The notes below the pieces were generated by a model that worked only from the letters and a program-made list of their open reading frames with translations, did not search any database and had not been told where the DNA came from. Source: Sympetrum striolatum (Eukaryota; Arthropoda; Insecta; Odonata; Libellulidae). Taken from it: DNA of 64,000 nucleotides. Every line of letters starts with the position of its first letter. Positions within the stretch are counted from its first letter, which is position 1. Location: assembly GCA_947579665.1 (NCBI GenBank), contig OX388345.1, positions 33,199,849-33,263,848 of the forward strand, given 5' to 3'. The translations under genes were made by a program, and so were the position numbers. This document shows positions 50,501-61,764 of the stretch, one piece after another.

Positions 50501-51044
50501 GTGCAATGGAATGCAAATGGAAACAAACATCTCCTTCCCTTGAGTCTGTAGTAACGTACTGCAAACTAATTAAGTGAGAATATTTTTAAAATCTGAAATA
50601 TGATAGATGAAATACTTCATGGGCACTCGATTGACATACCTCACACTTGGATAGCGAAAACGTATGGCCCAGATGAAGCCTTCCATTCATGTATGGGTAA
50701 GGGAAAGTGGTGAAAAATTTTTCATCGGATCTTTTCTTTGATCCTGACGGAGCATCTATTTCAAATACATTTTCTGATTCCCATTGACTCTGTATTTCTT
50801 TCTCAATTTTCTGCAGATATTCCACCTTAAAAGTTCCTTTACGGTCCAAAGTGATGGCCTGCGAGATAGTAACGCAGCAATAAATGTAAAATGATCGATT
50901 AACGCTATCACGTTTCAATTTTTGAAGGAATTATTAGGTAAAACTACGAATTTCCTTTACAAAGTCACAATACACAAATGCTATGTCGTTACTCGACTCA
51001 TAAATTAGTAATAACGGATGACAACAAAAATCACTCATTACCAT
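38600..51044 (-). CDS. LARS1: Leucine--tRNA ligase, cytoplasmic
   Basis: This is a class I aminoacyl-tRNA synthetase that charges tRNA-Leu in the cytosol and edits mischarged products. Coding exons in order are 51044-51042 (ATG only), 50858-50640, 50565-50356, 50283-50122, 49725-49481, 48834-48609, 47988-47770, 47685-47545, 46793-46669, 46577-46390, 46287-46179, 45423-45153, 43171-43033, 42862-42754, 42276-42039, 41259-40987, 40175-39963, 39297-39063 and 38805-38600. All phases match and the total is 1176 aa, equal to human. The HIGH box is HLGH at residues 63-66. The CP1 editing domain shows [14 protein letters not shown] near 291-304 and [15 protein letters not shown] ending near 399. KMSKS is at 706-710, its first Lys and Met separated by an intron. 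The conserved C-terminal extension follows. The loop before KPQEM (junction 46179/45423) is shorter than in human, so a microexon may be missing from my model. Confidence 0.95.
41379..41931. mobile_element. TA-flanked MITE, family A copy 1
   Basis: The left end CTGCATTTACTTGAAAATAA and the inverted right end CCATATTCTCTTGAAAATAA are terminal repeats, flanked by TA at 41377-41378 and 41932-41933. The 553-base interior is non-coding and is shared with 57118-57507 (CATTTGCCCACA, CCATTCACA, GAACCAGGGTGAGC). It lies in a LARS1 intron. Confidence 0.75.
43465..43488. repeat. (GATA)n microsatellite
   Basis: About six GATA units lie in a LARS1 intron directly before the degenerate tandem array. Confidence 0.8.
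43510..44510. repeat. Degenerate tandem array of 150-175 bp units
   Basis: About six diverged units lie head to tail in the LARS1 intron between the exons at 45153 and 43171. Each carries ACTTGAAATT-like, TTCGATTCCAGAGGGCC-like and ATGCATT...GATTTTTAAGA-like blocks. The TTCGA core recurs near 43608, 43778, 43952, 44115, 44271 and 44421, so unit length falls from about 174 to 150. No coding frame is preserved. The TTCGATTCC core resembles a pol III B box but no A box accompanies it. Confidence 0.65.
44826..44965 (+). repeat. tRNA-derived SINE
   Basis: This is the best-preserved tRNA-like head here: A-box-like TAGCAGAGTGGTTAGCGTG and B-box GGGTTCGAATCCC, with a good T stem (CTGGG/CCCGG). The acceptor ends do not pair, so it is not a functional tRNA. 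A non-tRNA tail follows. It lies in a LARS1 intron. Confidence 0.7.
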
Positions 51045-52006
51045 TTTTGAATCCCAGGTAGGGTTAAAACATAAAGAATCGCTGAAGAATTTCCGTGTAC
51101 TTCTGTAGCTTCTTGAGCGTGTGGTTTTCACTTGATGAACATGTGGCACTTACTAAGACGTACCATGAAAGAGGAATAATAAATCCGGAAATTTTACATT
51201 GAATGTGATTTGAGAATATTTTTGGGCAAATCTTAGACCGAAACTCACAATTTCTCCAAACGTTTCCGCGAATATCTTGCAAAGAATAGTAATTTAAGTT
51301 CCCGGCAGTGGTTGTAGTTAGCCCAATTAATTCATTATAGCCTCAGAAGTTTCAGAATTGGCAACAGAAATTTCGTTAGAACTAAAAACTCTAAATCTTG
51401 CAGATAAAATAATACTGAATACTACGATAGCTCTATTTTTTATTCATTCTCTCGAATTCAGTGAATCTTTTGTAGTTTTATTAACCGGTTAACAGTAACC
51501 TGTAAGCGTAGTAAACGTTTTCAGTGATACCATAGTGTTCATAGGCATGTACGAAAAATTCTTGATAAAACCGAATACCTGTTGAGTCAAGCCTTAAAAA
51601 TCGATTAAAATCACAGTAATAGCCTAATTCATGCTAAGGAAATCCATCAAATAGAAGAGCTAATCAACGGAATAGAGAAATTTTCTTTTTTCAAGCAACC
51701 CATCATTTTCAATGTTGGCGATGGTGCTTCATTGCTGGGATCTTTACAGCTGATAGTTCCTGTCGGTAGTGGGACAAATTACCTAAGTTATGCCATATAT
51801 GACAGCAATCGCCTTGGGCAATGCCCCAGATTAGAACTATATTTTTCCTTTGTGAACCTATATCCGATAGATAATGTATTCGTTCAGACTAAAATAAATT
51901 ACGTGTTTAAACGCACTGCCCAGATAATCACTTCAAACAATGACTTGGATTTTCACAAGTGTAGACAACCAAGTCAAACAACAGTAACTCAAATACTGAA
52001 TGAAAT
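51045..52006. promoter_or_regulatory. Divergent promoter region, LARS1 / AP4E1
   Basis: These 962 bases separate the start codons of LARS1 (minus) and AP4E1 (plus) and must hold both 5' UTRs and promoters. No TATA box is clear. A plus-strand frame of 100 codons from 51732 runs through the AP4E1 5' flank but shows no family features. Confidence 0.6.
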
Positions 52007-55000
52007 ATGGCTAGAATATTGGAGAAAACGGTAGAATCTGTTGAATCCTTACTTTCGCCCTTCAGCACAAGTTTTGGTTTTCAGTCACTTGTGCAAAAAT
52101 GTCTATCTACGAGGACGAAAAGGGTAGATATAATTTACATAACATCAAGCTGTTTTAAGATAAATCGTTAAGTAATGTTACTGCTGAAAATTATGCATTC
52201 AATTTTTAGAGGTTTATAAACACTTTTTATTTTGAACCTAAGGAAGAGGAAGCGCTCATTGGCGGATGCTTGCATTTAGTGAAGACAAAATTGGGAGAAC
52301 CATCTCCTAGCCACCGTTCCGTTGTGAATTGCCTTTCCTTTGTCGTCTTCGCAGATTTACTAGGATACAAAGCACCATTTGCTCATATTCATGCGGTAAA
52401 GCTTGCAGGTTCTTCATCTGTCGTTCTTAAGAGGCTAGGTAAGCAATTCGATTGAACGGACTACATTATATTCATTTATTTAATCATAGAAACCATTGAT
52501 TTGCATCAATATAAGTATATTCCAGGGTACCTATTTTGCTCCTACCTCCTCGGTTCTTCTCATGAACTGTCACTTCTAATGGTTAACACTATGGTAAGAG
52601 ACTTGGCACCTCAGTCATCAGCTGTCTCTCCCTATGACAGTAGTAATAATCCTATTGCTGTGGGAGCTGCATTATCAGCTGCGTGCTATTTGACACCGCT
52701 TGATTCAGTCTCCATCCTACTGCCACTTGTGTTGGATAAGCTTAATCATCCAAGTGTAAGGAACATTTTAAATCTGATAATAAATTAATTTATGTGATTT
52801 TTAAATGTCAATACTAATTCCTACAAATATTTCTATTAAAATCCATGGAAGCTTCCAAATCCATGAAATCTCAGAAGTCATTGTTTTCAAACATTCTTCA
52901 GGCATGATTATTTATTATATGAAAAGTATTTTTCTATCTTATATAAATCCTTTTTGAGACACATATTGCTTCATTCACCCCAATTAAAAGGGCATAAATT
53001 AAAATGTTTATTTGAATTAATTATTAGATTCAGAATAAATATTGTCTAATGCATCTTTGCTTTAGATTAGTCTGTCTAATTATGATATTCAAAATTGTAC
53101 TTGAATTTTGAAAATGACATGATATTTATCACGAATCCTATCTTTTGCATTTCACTCTTTAATTTTAAAACTTACTGTTGTCAATAAATTAGATTAAAAA
53201 AAGTTTTCGACTTGTATTTCATTTATTTAAATTTTAAAATCCTTTTATTGATTGATTGATTTTGTCTATTACAGCCATATGTTCGTGGAAAAGCAATTTC
53301 TGCACTTCAACATTTAGCCCTTCAAGTTACTGGAAGTAGGTTCTTCAATTCTGCTGAACAGTTGTCATCTTTTCTTCATGGGCATCCTTCTACAGTTATA
53401 CGGAAATTACTATCTGACCCTCACCCTGCTGTTCTAGCTGTTGGCCTTCAGTTTCTGCAGCTACTTGTTCCAAGGGTGAGATTTACTACATCCTAAGTAG
53501 GATTCCTTTATTATTAGTCATAGAGTCAATGACACTCATCAAACATAGGAATAGATAATTATTAGTCATATGCTTTTAAAAATGCTGGGTTATATGATGA
53601 ATAGTTTTAGACCTGAATATCTTTAAGAACTTATTTGTGAAAATTTTTAGGAAACCAATTGCTCATTACATTTTTTACATCCAATCAGTCAAGTACTTGC
53701 AGCTTACTTTCAGCTTACTTACTTGCAGCTTACTCACTTGCTTGAAAAAATCAAAAATAAGGCATTATTTCTTTACAGATTTTGATGAGAAAATAAGCTT
53801 CTAATTTATTTTATTTATCTTTATTTGTCAGCTTTATATTTGAAAATACTTCTTCGGGTAAAAATATTTTTGCATACATTATTTAGTGCACCTAGTCTAT
53901 GGTAATCCAGTACTCTTGCTTGTATAGCACATATTAAGTAATGCTTATTGTGAAAATTAATGAAAATGTTGTTACCTCCTACTTCATTCCTCTAGAAAGC
54001 ACACCAGATTGCCGCAAGTAGCAATATAGAAGATTCTGGTAGCACAGTGAAACCAATTTCAAAAGAAGAGGATGAAATACCTGCAGGTGCCTCACTTTCT
54101 CATATGGAAGATGCAGAATCAAGTGAAAACATATTTCAAGGATTAGGTTCTGCTCTCGTTCACGTACAGAAGCAGATCTTGCAAGGACGTATGCCTCCAG
54201 AGTATATTTTTCATTCAGTCCCTTCTCCTTGGTTACAGATATCCATTATAAAGTAAGTGAATCATGTTCACCTTGTTCACGTGCCAGTTTTACAATGTTT
54301 TGCTCTGCTGTTATATACTCAATTCAGCTGTTGCTCCAACAGTTTCATTGGCTTATTGCTGAAGGTTTCTGACAATGCTTTAAGCTGACTATTTAAATTT
54401 ATTAACCTCAAAATGTATTATAATGAAAAGAGGATGATCAAGTGTTACTTTTATAATTTAGGAAGCTTCTATTCTCTCTAGAATGTTAAGATACCTACAG
54501 AAAGATGAAGTTATTTCCAACTGCATCCCTGAATTGGTATACGAGACTTTTAGATTGGCCCATCGGAGAGCTCTTATTGGATGGGCAATCATCACTGAAT
54601 GTATATTAACAGCTTTGGAAATTGAACTTCCAGATACATTTTACTATGAGGTAAAAACCAAATTTGATTTTTACATGATAACCCATTGTATTTCACTGGT
54701 TTATATCATAACTTTAATCATCATGTAGTATTTTAGACCTGAATTAGTTTCTACCCTCTGATTATCAAAATAATGATGGTGAATTTTAATTGAATCTTAA
54801 TGTACAATTTGAGGCACTTTTAAACTAATCACAATTATTTCATTCTTCTGTAAGTAATACAATAAGGAAAACTAATTAGTTATACTTCAAATTTGGCTGT
54901 TTGAATTTAGCATGGGTCAAAGACAATTCTTGCTAGAAGACTATGTTTATAAACTAACTTTATAAGTGGCATTTCAGTTTTAGCCTAATTATACAGCTCT

Positions 55001-58000
55001 ACTCTTATTTAATTCCTATTTTTTGTTCCTGGTATTAAGGATTCAAGTGGTGGTATTCAAGTTTCTGTATTTAATCTAGTATTATGTCTGATTATGTGAT
55101 GGCTTCCATGCTTATCTCTTTAATATTCAAAGTTGATAAATTTTTGCCAGAGATTTCTGTTTTTATCATGTTCTCAGCATGTTGACAGAATTGTAAATAA
55201 ATTTAACAGTTCTTCGTAACTTCCACCAATGTTTATTGTACAACCAGTTTCAGCCAAAATACGGCTATCCTCCAACTGAAGTTGTACAATAAACAGTGGT
55301 GAATGTTATGAAGAACTGTTGAACTTATTACTAACTTTGTCATAATGGCTTTCCGCAATATCCAGCCAAGTCATATAGATTACATCTCAACATGTTGTAT
55401 GCATAGATATAGCATTTATATTTTCTGAAAATATGGAAGTTAGAATCAGGGTTTCAGCTTGTTTAGGTTAATAATTAGGAATGATTTTTGCTCTTTGATG
55501 AATGGATGTAATTCTTACTGCAGGTTACAGAAGCTTTGGGAAAGCTCCTGGTGGAAAGTGGCACTGGAAAGGAGGCAATGACCAGATGGTTGAGTAGTAA
55601 TCTACTATTTACCTGCCTCTCACTTCTCCAATTATTAGGGAAGAAACACATGGCTGAGGTTGAGGCTATGATGCTCTCTTCAGACATTCAGGATGGACTA
55701 AGATCTGCATTAAGTCATCCTGATCCATCTATACGCAGGTAACTTTAGCCATTACAGTCTTTTTCTCTGTTTCATATTTCACCTTGCTATTGGCTTATAC
55801 CACGCATTGGAGTATTCACTCTCCATAATTCCAAGAAAAAATGTTGGTAAGGTAATTGAATTTAAGGTAGGTAAACTAATTGGAGCTCTAAGAGGAGATT
55901 TCATAAAATAGGAAATCGTAAATAGTACTTAACTACTACTTTTAATTATGTTAAATTCATTTTGTCTCAATATAGTCTATAGTGATAAATTTTGTGATAA
56001 TTATCAAAGTGTTCTTTAAAAATAAGTATTTCAGTATTGGAGTAACTCTCACGAATAATTTATCATGGAGTACCCATATCTGAAATATATGTGGAAAAGC
56101 ACTTAAGTAACTTGGCTTCGTTAAAAGAATAGTCTGTTGAAGCAAAGAAAATGTTCACGAGCTATGTTACTTAGTGTTAGTTAGGCCTCACCTTGAGTAT
56201 GCATGTAGTGTATGGAACCCTGCCATCAAATGTCATATTTGGGATTTAGAAAAAGTTCAACGAAAGGTGATAGGATTTTTAAAGAATTGCTATGATAAAA
56301 CAGTGAGTGTTACTCAGATGATGCAGGATGGGAATCATTAGAAGATGGAAGACTAATTCAAAGGATAAATTTATTAAATAAATTCAGAGAAATTATGTTC
56401 TCAGCTGATGTAACTGATAATGTGGTCATCCTGTTATATAGGCCATTCTTACACTGCGAGGAAAAGTAGGGAAATAGATACTAGAATGTATCATTTCAAG
56501 AATTCATTTTTCTGCAAACAATATGTGAAAGCAATCAATTACGAAAATAGAGTCAAGGCACTTGCACCTCTTGCCACATGCCGAAAGGCGGCTTGCAGGG
56601 TTCTTAAATATACATGGACATAGATGTATTTATGTTTTACCTGTATAAATGTCTCTGTGCTAAATTTTGGTACTAAAATATTTTGTAGGTTGGCCGTCTG
56701 CCTCATCACATCATGTGGAGGACTGTCCTCACATGATGGGAATCGCTGGACAGCTGAGAAAATTTGTCTTCTCCTTCTAGAAGAATGCTCACCAAGGAAA
56801 TCAAATTTGGAGTTAGTTGGCCCTATTCCCATGGCGCATTGGAAGAGAGAATGTCTAGAGCGTATTATTGATCTGACCGATACTCCAGAATCATCTCCTG
56901 GTGATGGAACCTCTTGGCAGCTTGCTGTACTTGTTAGGGCTCTCCCCCTTGCACCTGATAGAAGTACAGCAATTCTGATAAGAGATAGAATACAAAGGTT
57001 TCTTCTACCCCCTGGAGGAGGTAATTGTCCAATGTTTTTTACCATGGCTGAAGAAGAATACTTGTCGTGATAACAATATGAACTTGCTCTTACATGTAAA
57101 GTTATCTGCATATATTATTGTACATACTAAAAAATAGCATGCCATTGAATGTAATGCACCCCTGAAATTCGAGCATTGGAAATAGAAAGTCATTTGCCCA
57201 CAAATCTAATTTGTACCTTAAGATATGCGATCATGCCATTCACAAAGTCACAGGACTTGTGTTGACTATAAACGTATTTTTACAGCTGTAGTCTGTAGGG
57301 GCTCTTACATTCAAAACGTTGATAGCACAATAGTAGAATGGTTGGTGAGTTATATGGAACCAGGGTGAGCCGAGGCTCTGGCGGACCTTGCTCTACAGGA
57401 CATGAGTAGTATTGTGCCTGTGTATTGTATCTAATACGATGTTGATTCTAATGTGCACTCTGATTTTTTAGCTGTGAAAGGACCCGTGTTATTTTTGAGT
57501 AATACAGTATCAATATCAGAACTGAAACTAGAATTGATTAAAATAAGGCACTTAGGTACTAAAAAATATTAAGTATGATTTACCATTGAGGAAGTGCTTC
57601 TACAAGTTTATGAGAATGAATTTAATAAGGATATGGTAATAATATGAAAATAATTAAAAATGTGGAAAGCAAGCTTACCTTGTTCACTCAAAGTTGACTA
57701 TAAGAAAATTACAGTGTGTGTGGCGACAGAAAACTTTACTTATTGCTTATTTAATAATTTTCAATGTTCATTTGTTGAGATTTCAATTTTGAGTTAATTA
57801 TTATGACAAAGTTTTTTCTTAGATTAGTAGGATACCTGTTAATGATATCTCTGCTTTTTATTACGACAGTGGACTTGGTTCAAAAACCGCAAATGTCACT
57901 TTATCAGTCATTTGTTGTGGAATACTTTAAAATTTCTGTAACCTGAAGCTATGCAAACTTTGATGATATTGAGCCTGATGTTAGGTTATTTTCAAGCTTC

Positions 58001-61000
58001 CTGAAAGAGAATTATTTTGCTATTATATCATCGTATGAGAGAACAAAAATGCATTGCTTAGGTCCCTTTCACTCAGTCACTATGATGGAGGTCATAAACT
58101 TCCAGAACGATATAATTGTTCTGATAGTTCCTATGTTACTTTGGAAAACATAATTACCTCTTATTTATCTTTACTTTCAGATTGGGTAGACCTTGGATCT
58201 GGAAATATACCTAGGACCAAAGTTTTGAAATTATTGGAGAGACATTGTCAGTCCAAATGTGCATCGACTTATTTATTGGAATTGTACATTTGGGTGTTAA
58301 GTCAGTTTTATCATCTCCTTCCCGAAAAAAGCACAGCTGAAGTACTGCAGAAGTTCATCCAACTTGGACAAAAGGTTATTTGGAATGTTTATTTCTCTTA
58401 CACTTAAAGTTTCATTGATTTAGGTCTAAAATTTACATCTTTTCTTCTTCCATTCCGTTGTTGAATTTGTCATTCATACATTGCCAAATCAATTGAAGTA
58501 AATTGCAATTGACTATAATCAATAATATCTCAATATTTTCTCTTTGTACGTACTTTAATAACTCAATAATTCTTATAGTTAAGTAACATTTGATATTTTT
58601 CCATCAGGTTGTGTGCAATAACCGGAGGGGGGAAATTTCGACAATCGTTGATGTTTTAACTGCTATAGTTCAAGCAATATCACATATCATATTTAGGAAA
58701 CTTAATTTTGAGGAATCTGTTGGTAAGTAATTTTGTTTTATCTCTGCTATTTAGATACATTAAATGGGCTGAGGAGGTTGTTCAATACTAATAGAGCAAT
58801 GAAAAACAAAATATAGATGAAAACTTCATTCACCATGAGCTTTTTTATTACAATGGATATCATTATAAGGTATATAATTATAAAAAGTAAGAAATCACAG
58901 GAATATGAGTGATCTAGGCTATTATAGGGATAAGTCTAAGGATAGGTGAGACTTGATAAACCAATCCCGTGGCCATTTTAAAGCTATTATAATACTGTAT
59001 TATGTGATTTAAAATCAGATGTTAGTTTTGTTCTGATGTAAAATAGGTATGACTATGCTAATCTTTTCCTGTTGGGCTCATGAAATATTCACAGGTTTTG
59101 TATGTCTGAATCTAATTTGCATTAATACTCTGGAAATTACTATTTAAAAAAAATCAATACTAATAAATGGGTGGAAATAACTGTGCAAACTGTGATTGAT
59201 TTCATTAAAAATCAATACAGTTTTCACTGGAAATATCTTATCAATACAGTTAATTTTGAAACAATTAGTACTTCAGGCAAAATCAAATGTTGGAGAGACG
59301 TTCTTTTAATCTCGTGAAATAATTTGATTAGTGCTTCCGGTTATCCTAGTGGGCAGCACATTTGCCTGTTTTGGAAGTGGTACCGGGTTTGGTTCCTGGT
59401 GGGAACCCATTTATGAAATGACCTTAGATGTAAAAGTGCTTTTAAACCAACAGCAGCAAAAAAAGTAATTTGGTTGTACTACTTTTTCATAGAGGAATGT
59501 AGCACCATAAAGGAATCTGTACAAAAATTCCTCAAAGATGTCTGTGAACTTGATGGAACTCCCAAGCTAATAGATGCCTGTAATGAACTCTCCAAATCAT
59601 TACAACATGCTGAACCAATAGCTAAGATACTAGCCAAAGGTATGACGTCATTAAATATTCAGTTTCCTTTGAAACCTAACCTTTAAAAACCTTATATTCA
59701 TGTATTTACGCAAAATAAGGCTTATCTATGATTTAAATATGATTTTAGCATTCCTACCAAGTACAAAAATCATGCAATCTTTTTTGAATTTTGAGAAGAC
59801 TCGTGAACATTTGATTTGATGAGCATGTGATCTGGTACAATACTTCTTACGAGTCAAGGTATTCATTAATATTGGTTTATTTTCTTATACAAGGTCCATC
59901 CATTGATGTTTCATCCATGGACTTCACCCTATCCTTTCTGGATGGTTACATTTGTGAAAAATTGAAACCTGGAGATGGTTTGAAAGAAGTTCTACCACCA
60001 GTGCCTTATTCATCATTTCCTCTAGATTATTATAATGCAGAATTAGCAACCAATGTCCACAGGCAGATAGGGTTAGGTCTACCTATACACTGTAACCCTT
60101 GGAAAGTTGCCAGAGAGGCTACTGATCCAAAAGACAAAGATAGTATGGAGCTGTCAGAAACCTTGTCTTTAACTGTTCTTAGTCAGTCCTCGACTATGCC
60201 TGGCAGTTATGGAGCCAGCCTGCCCGATGAGTTTATGTCCTTATCAATAGAAAGGTAAGAGAACTGTTAGAAAACTTCTGAAATTTGGTGTTTCAGAAAA
60301 TTTTAATGACTATTGCTTTTCAGCTGAAATTCGACCTTCCTGAAATTTCTGCAATATTGTTGATATTCCCTGAGTTTTTGCAAAGATACACCTGCTTATG
60401 ATATATAGTCAGTCTTTAGAGAGTTGTTGATTTTTCTGATATGTTCATAAAATAATCGTCTCATTATCAGACAGGATTTTCTTTGTTAATTACTGAATAT
60501 TTTTTGTATCGTGGTAGTCGAAGTTTACATCTATCTCCTTAAAGAAATGATTTAAGAGTTATTCAGAAAAATGCTCATTTAATTCTACTTAAAAATATTT
60601 CAAATAATCTGATAAAGTTAATGTAGTTCTGATACTCATTGTACTAATGTAATGTTAAAGACTTAGTGAGGGTGAATTATTGAATTAGAGATGGTAATGT
60701 CGCTCAATACATCCTACCATACATCTATGAAAGTTTACAGTTGTGTAAAGGAGTTAATTTTGGGTATTGATGATAATTAAGTATTTTATCTAAATGTTAA
60801 TATTTTGTATGTTGGTTTAATGAAAGTGTTCTCTAGATCTACCTCTATTTTGTTCCAGCCAAACAAAAGAGCTTGAGTCAGTAAATACAGAGATGATGGC
60901 TGTCAGCGAAAACAAGGAAAGTGCTAGCAGAATTTGGACATCATCTGGTCGTGTCAGTTTCAATCAGTCCAGCTCTCACGGACCCGTTCAGCCAACGGAA

Positions 61001-61714
61001 AAGAATGAAGGATCTCACAAGGAACAAACTCTTCAACAGTCTTCAAGCTCACAAGATTTTATGGCGCTCCTTCTTCACACTGGAAACGCAGGGATAATTT
61101 TGGTAATATTTATTACTACATTATTTTTGGAATGAAAGACCAGGCATGTGTTTACCTTTACTCTCAAAAATTCATTGTACCAAAATTCAAAGATCAATAT
61201 TATAAAAAAAATAAATTAGTACCTTAAATATCATATTGTACAAAAATGTTTGCACCTAGCTGGGTCTCAATTCATTATTCATGAAAAATACTTAAAAGTA
61301 AGATCCACTAAAATTATGCTTGGAGCGCATTGGTGTGAATGAATGCGGAATCTGGTAGTTTCCAAGTTGGTATCTTCTTATTCTTGATGGATGCAGTCTA
61401 CAGGTAGTTTGCTGACTGTAATAGAATGTAATGTTTATCATGATGAATATGGTGATCTTTAAATACAAATTTTAGTTTTGAGTTGAATTGTACATTGGAG
61501 AGGTATTAAGATCAACCATTTCAAAATCTTATATAATAGTAGGAAGATCTTCATCATACATGTAATCATTTAATGTATTAAAACAACTGTGGTTTTTAAT
61601 TAACTATGAAAATCCCATTTTTTACAGGACCAGTCCCAGAGTCAACCTCCTTTTGCTGATCCTCTTGACAGACTCTTGAGTGAAGGCTTTCAACTGAGTG
61701 ACCTTTCTAGTTGA
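52007..61714 (+). CDS. AP4E1: AP-4 complex subunit epsilon
   Basis: This is the large adaptin of AP-4, a clathrin-independent coat that sorts cargo at the trans-Golgi network. Exons are 52007-52123, 52243-52438, 52526-52755, 53275-53475, 53996-54252, 54482-54650, 55524-55738, 56689-57066, 58062-58374, 58608-58722, 59493-59639, 59894-60254, 60859-61102 and 61628-61714. Phases match and the total is 1009 aa. Family matches are EEEALI at 40-45, LLGYKAPFAHIHAVKLA at 78-94, HSVPSPWLQ near 322-330 and LSFLDGY near 790. The helical trunk is diverged, with an acidic insert near 255-285. After residue 800 there is only a Ser/Gln-rich hinge, with no recognisable ear (human is about 1137 aa). The donor at 57067 (GTGATA) is weak. 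The nearby GTAATT at 57021 has a better consensus but breaks the frame. AATAAA lies at 61759-61764. Confidence 0.88.
55195..55330. repeat. Long hairpin (inverted repeat)
   Basis: Arms at about 55205-55257 and 55268-55320 are near-complementary and share AACAGTTCTTC, GTTTATTGTACAAC and a GGCT core. The loop is about 10 bases. It is in an AP4E1 intron and is probably a foldback element. Confidence 0.75.
56020..56500 (+). pseudogene. LINE reverse-transcriptase C-terminal relic
   Basis: Broken frames read GVTLTNNLSWSTH, then LVRPHLEYACSVWNPAIK, LEKVQRKVIGFLKNCYDK and ESLEDGRLIQRINLLNKFREI. This is the signature of the end of the reverse transcriptase in Jockey/CR1-type non-LTR elements. Several stops and frameshifts are present. 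It lies in the AP4E1 intron before the exon at 56689. Confidence 0.75.
57118..57507. mobile_element. TA-flanked MITE, family A copy 2
   Basis: This is a shorter (390-base) relative of 41379-41931. TA flanks both ends (57116-57117 and 57508-57509). The inverted right end CTGTATTACTCAAAAATAAC matches the family terminal repeat. The interior shares CATTTGCCCACA, CCATTCACA and GAACCAGGGTGAGC with copy 1. It lies in an AP4E1 intron. Confidence 0.7.
59335..59460 (+). repeat. tRNA-derived SINE
   Basis: CCTAGTGGGCAGCACATTTG and ACCGGGTTTGGTTCCTGGTG keep the tRNA-like A/B spacing and closely resemble the 19.3 kb copy, including the segment after the B box. It ends about 30 bases before the AP4E1 exon at 59493. 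Confidence 0.6.
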
Positions 61715-61758
61715 TAAACCAGGAAATCTTTTACCGTTGCATTTCTGTGATTGTTACA

Positions 61759-61764
61759 AATAAA
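61759..61764 (+). terminator. Poly(A) signal of AP4E1
   Basis: AATAAA lies 45 bases after the AP4E1 stop, which gives a very short 3' UTR if used. Confidence 0.5.

Noticed and set aside
51732..52034. 100-codon plus-strand frame in the LARS1/AP4E1 interval
   Set aside because: It overlaps the AP4E1 5' UTR and start in another frame, has no family features, and the AP4E1 ATG at 52007 is well supported.
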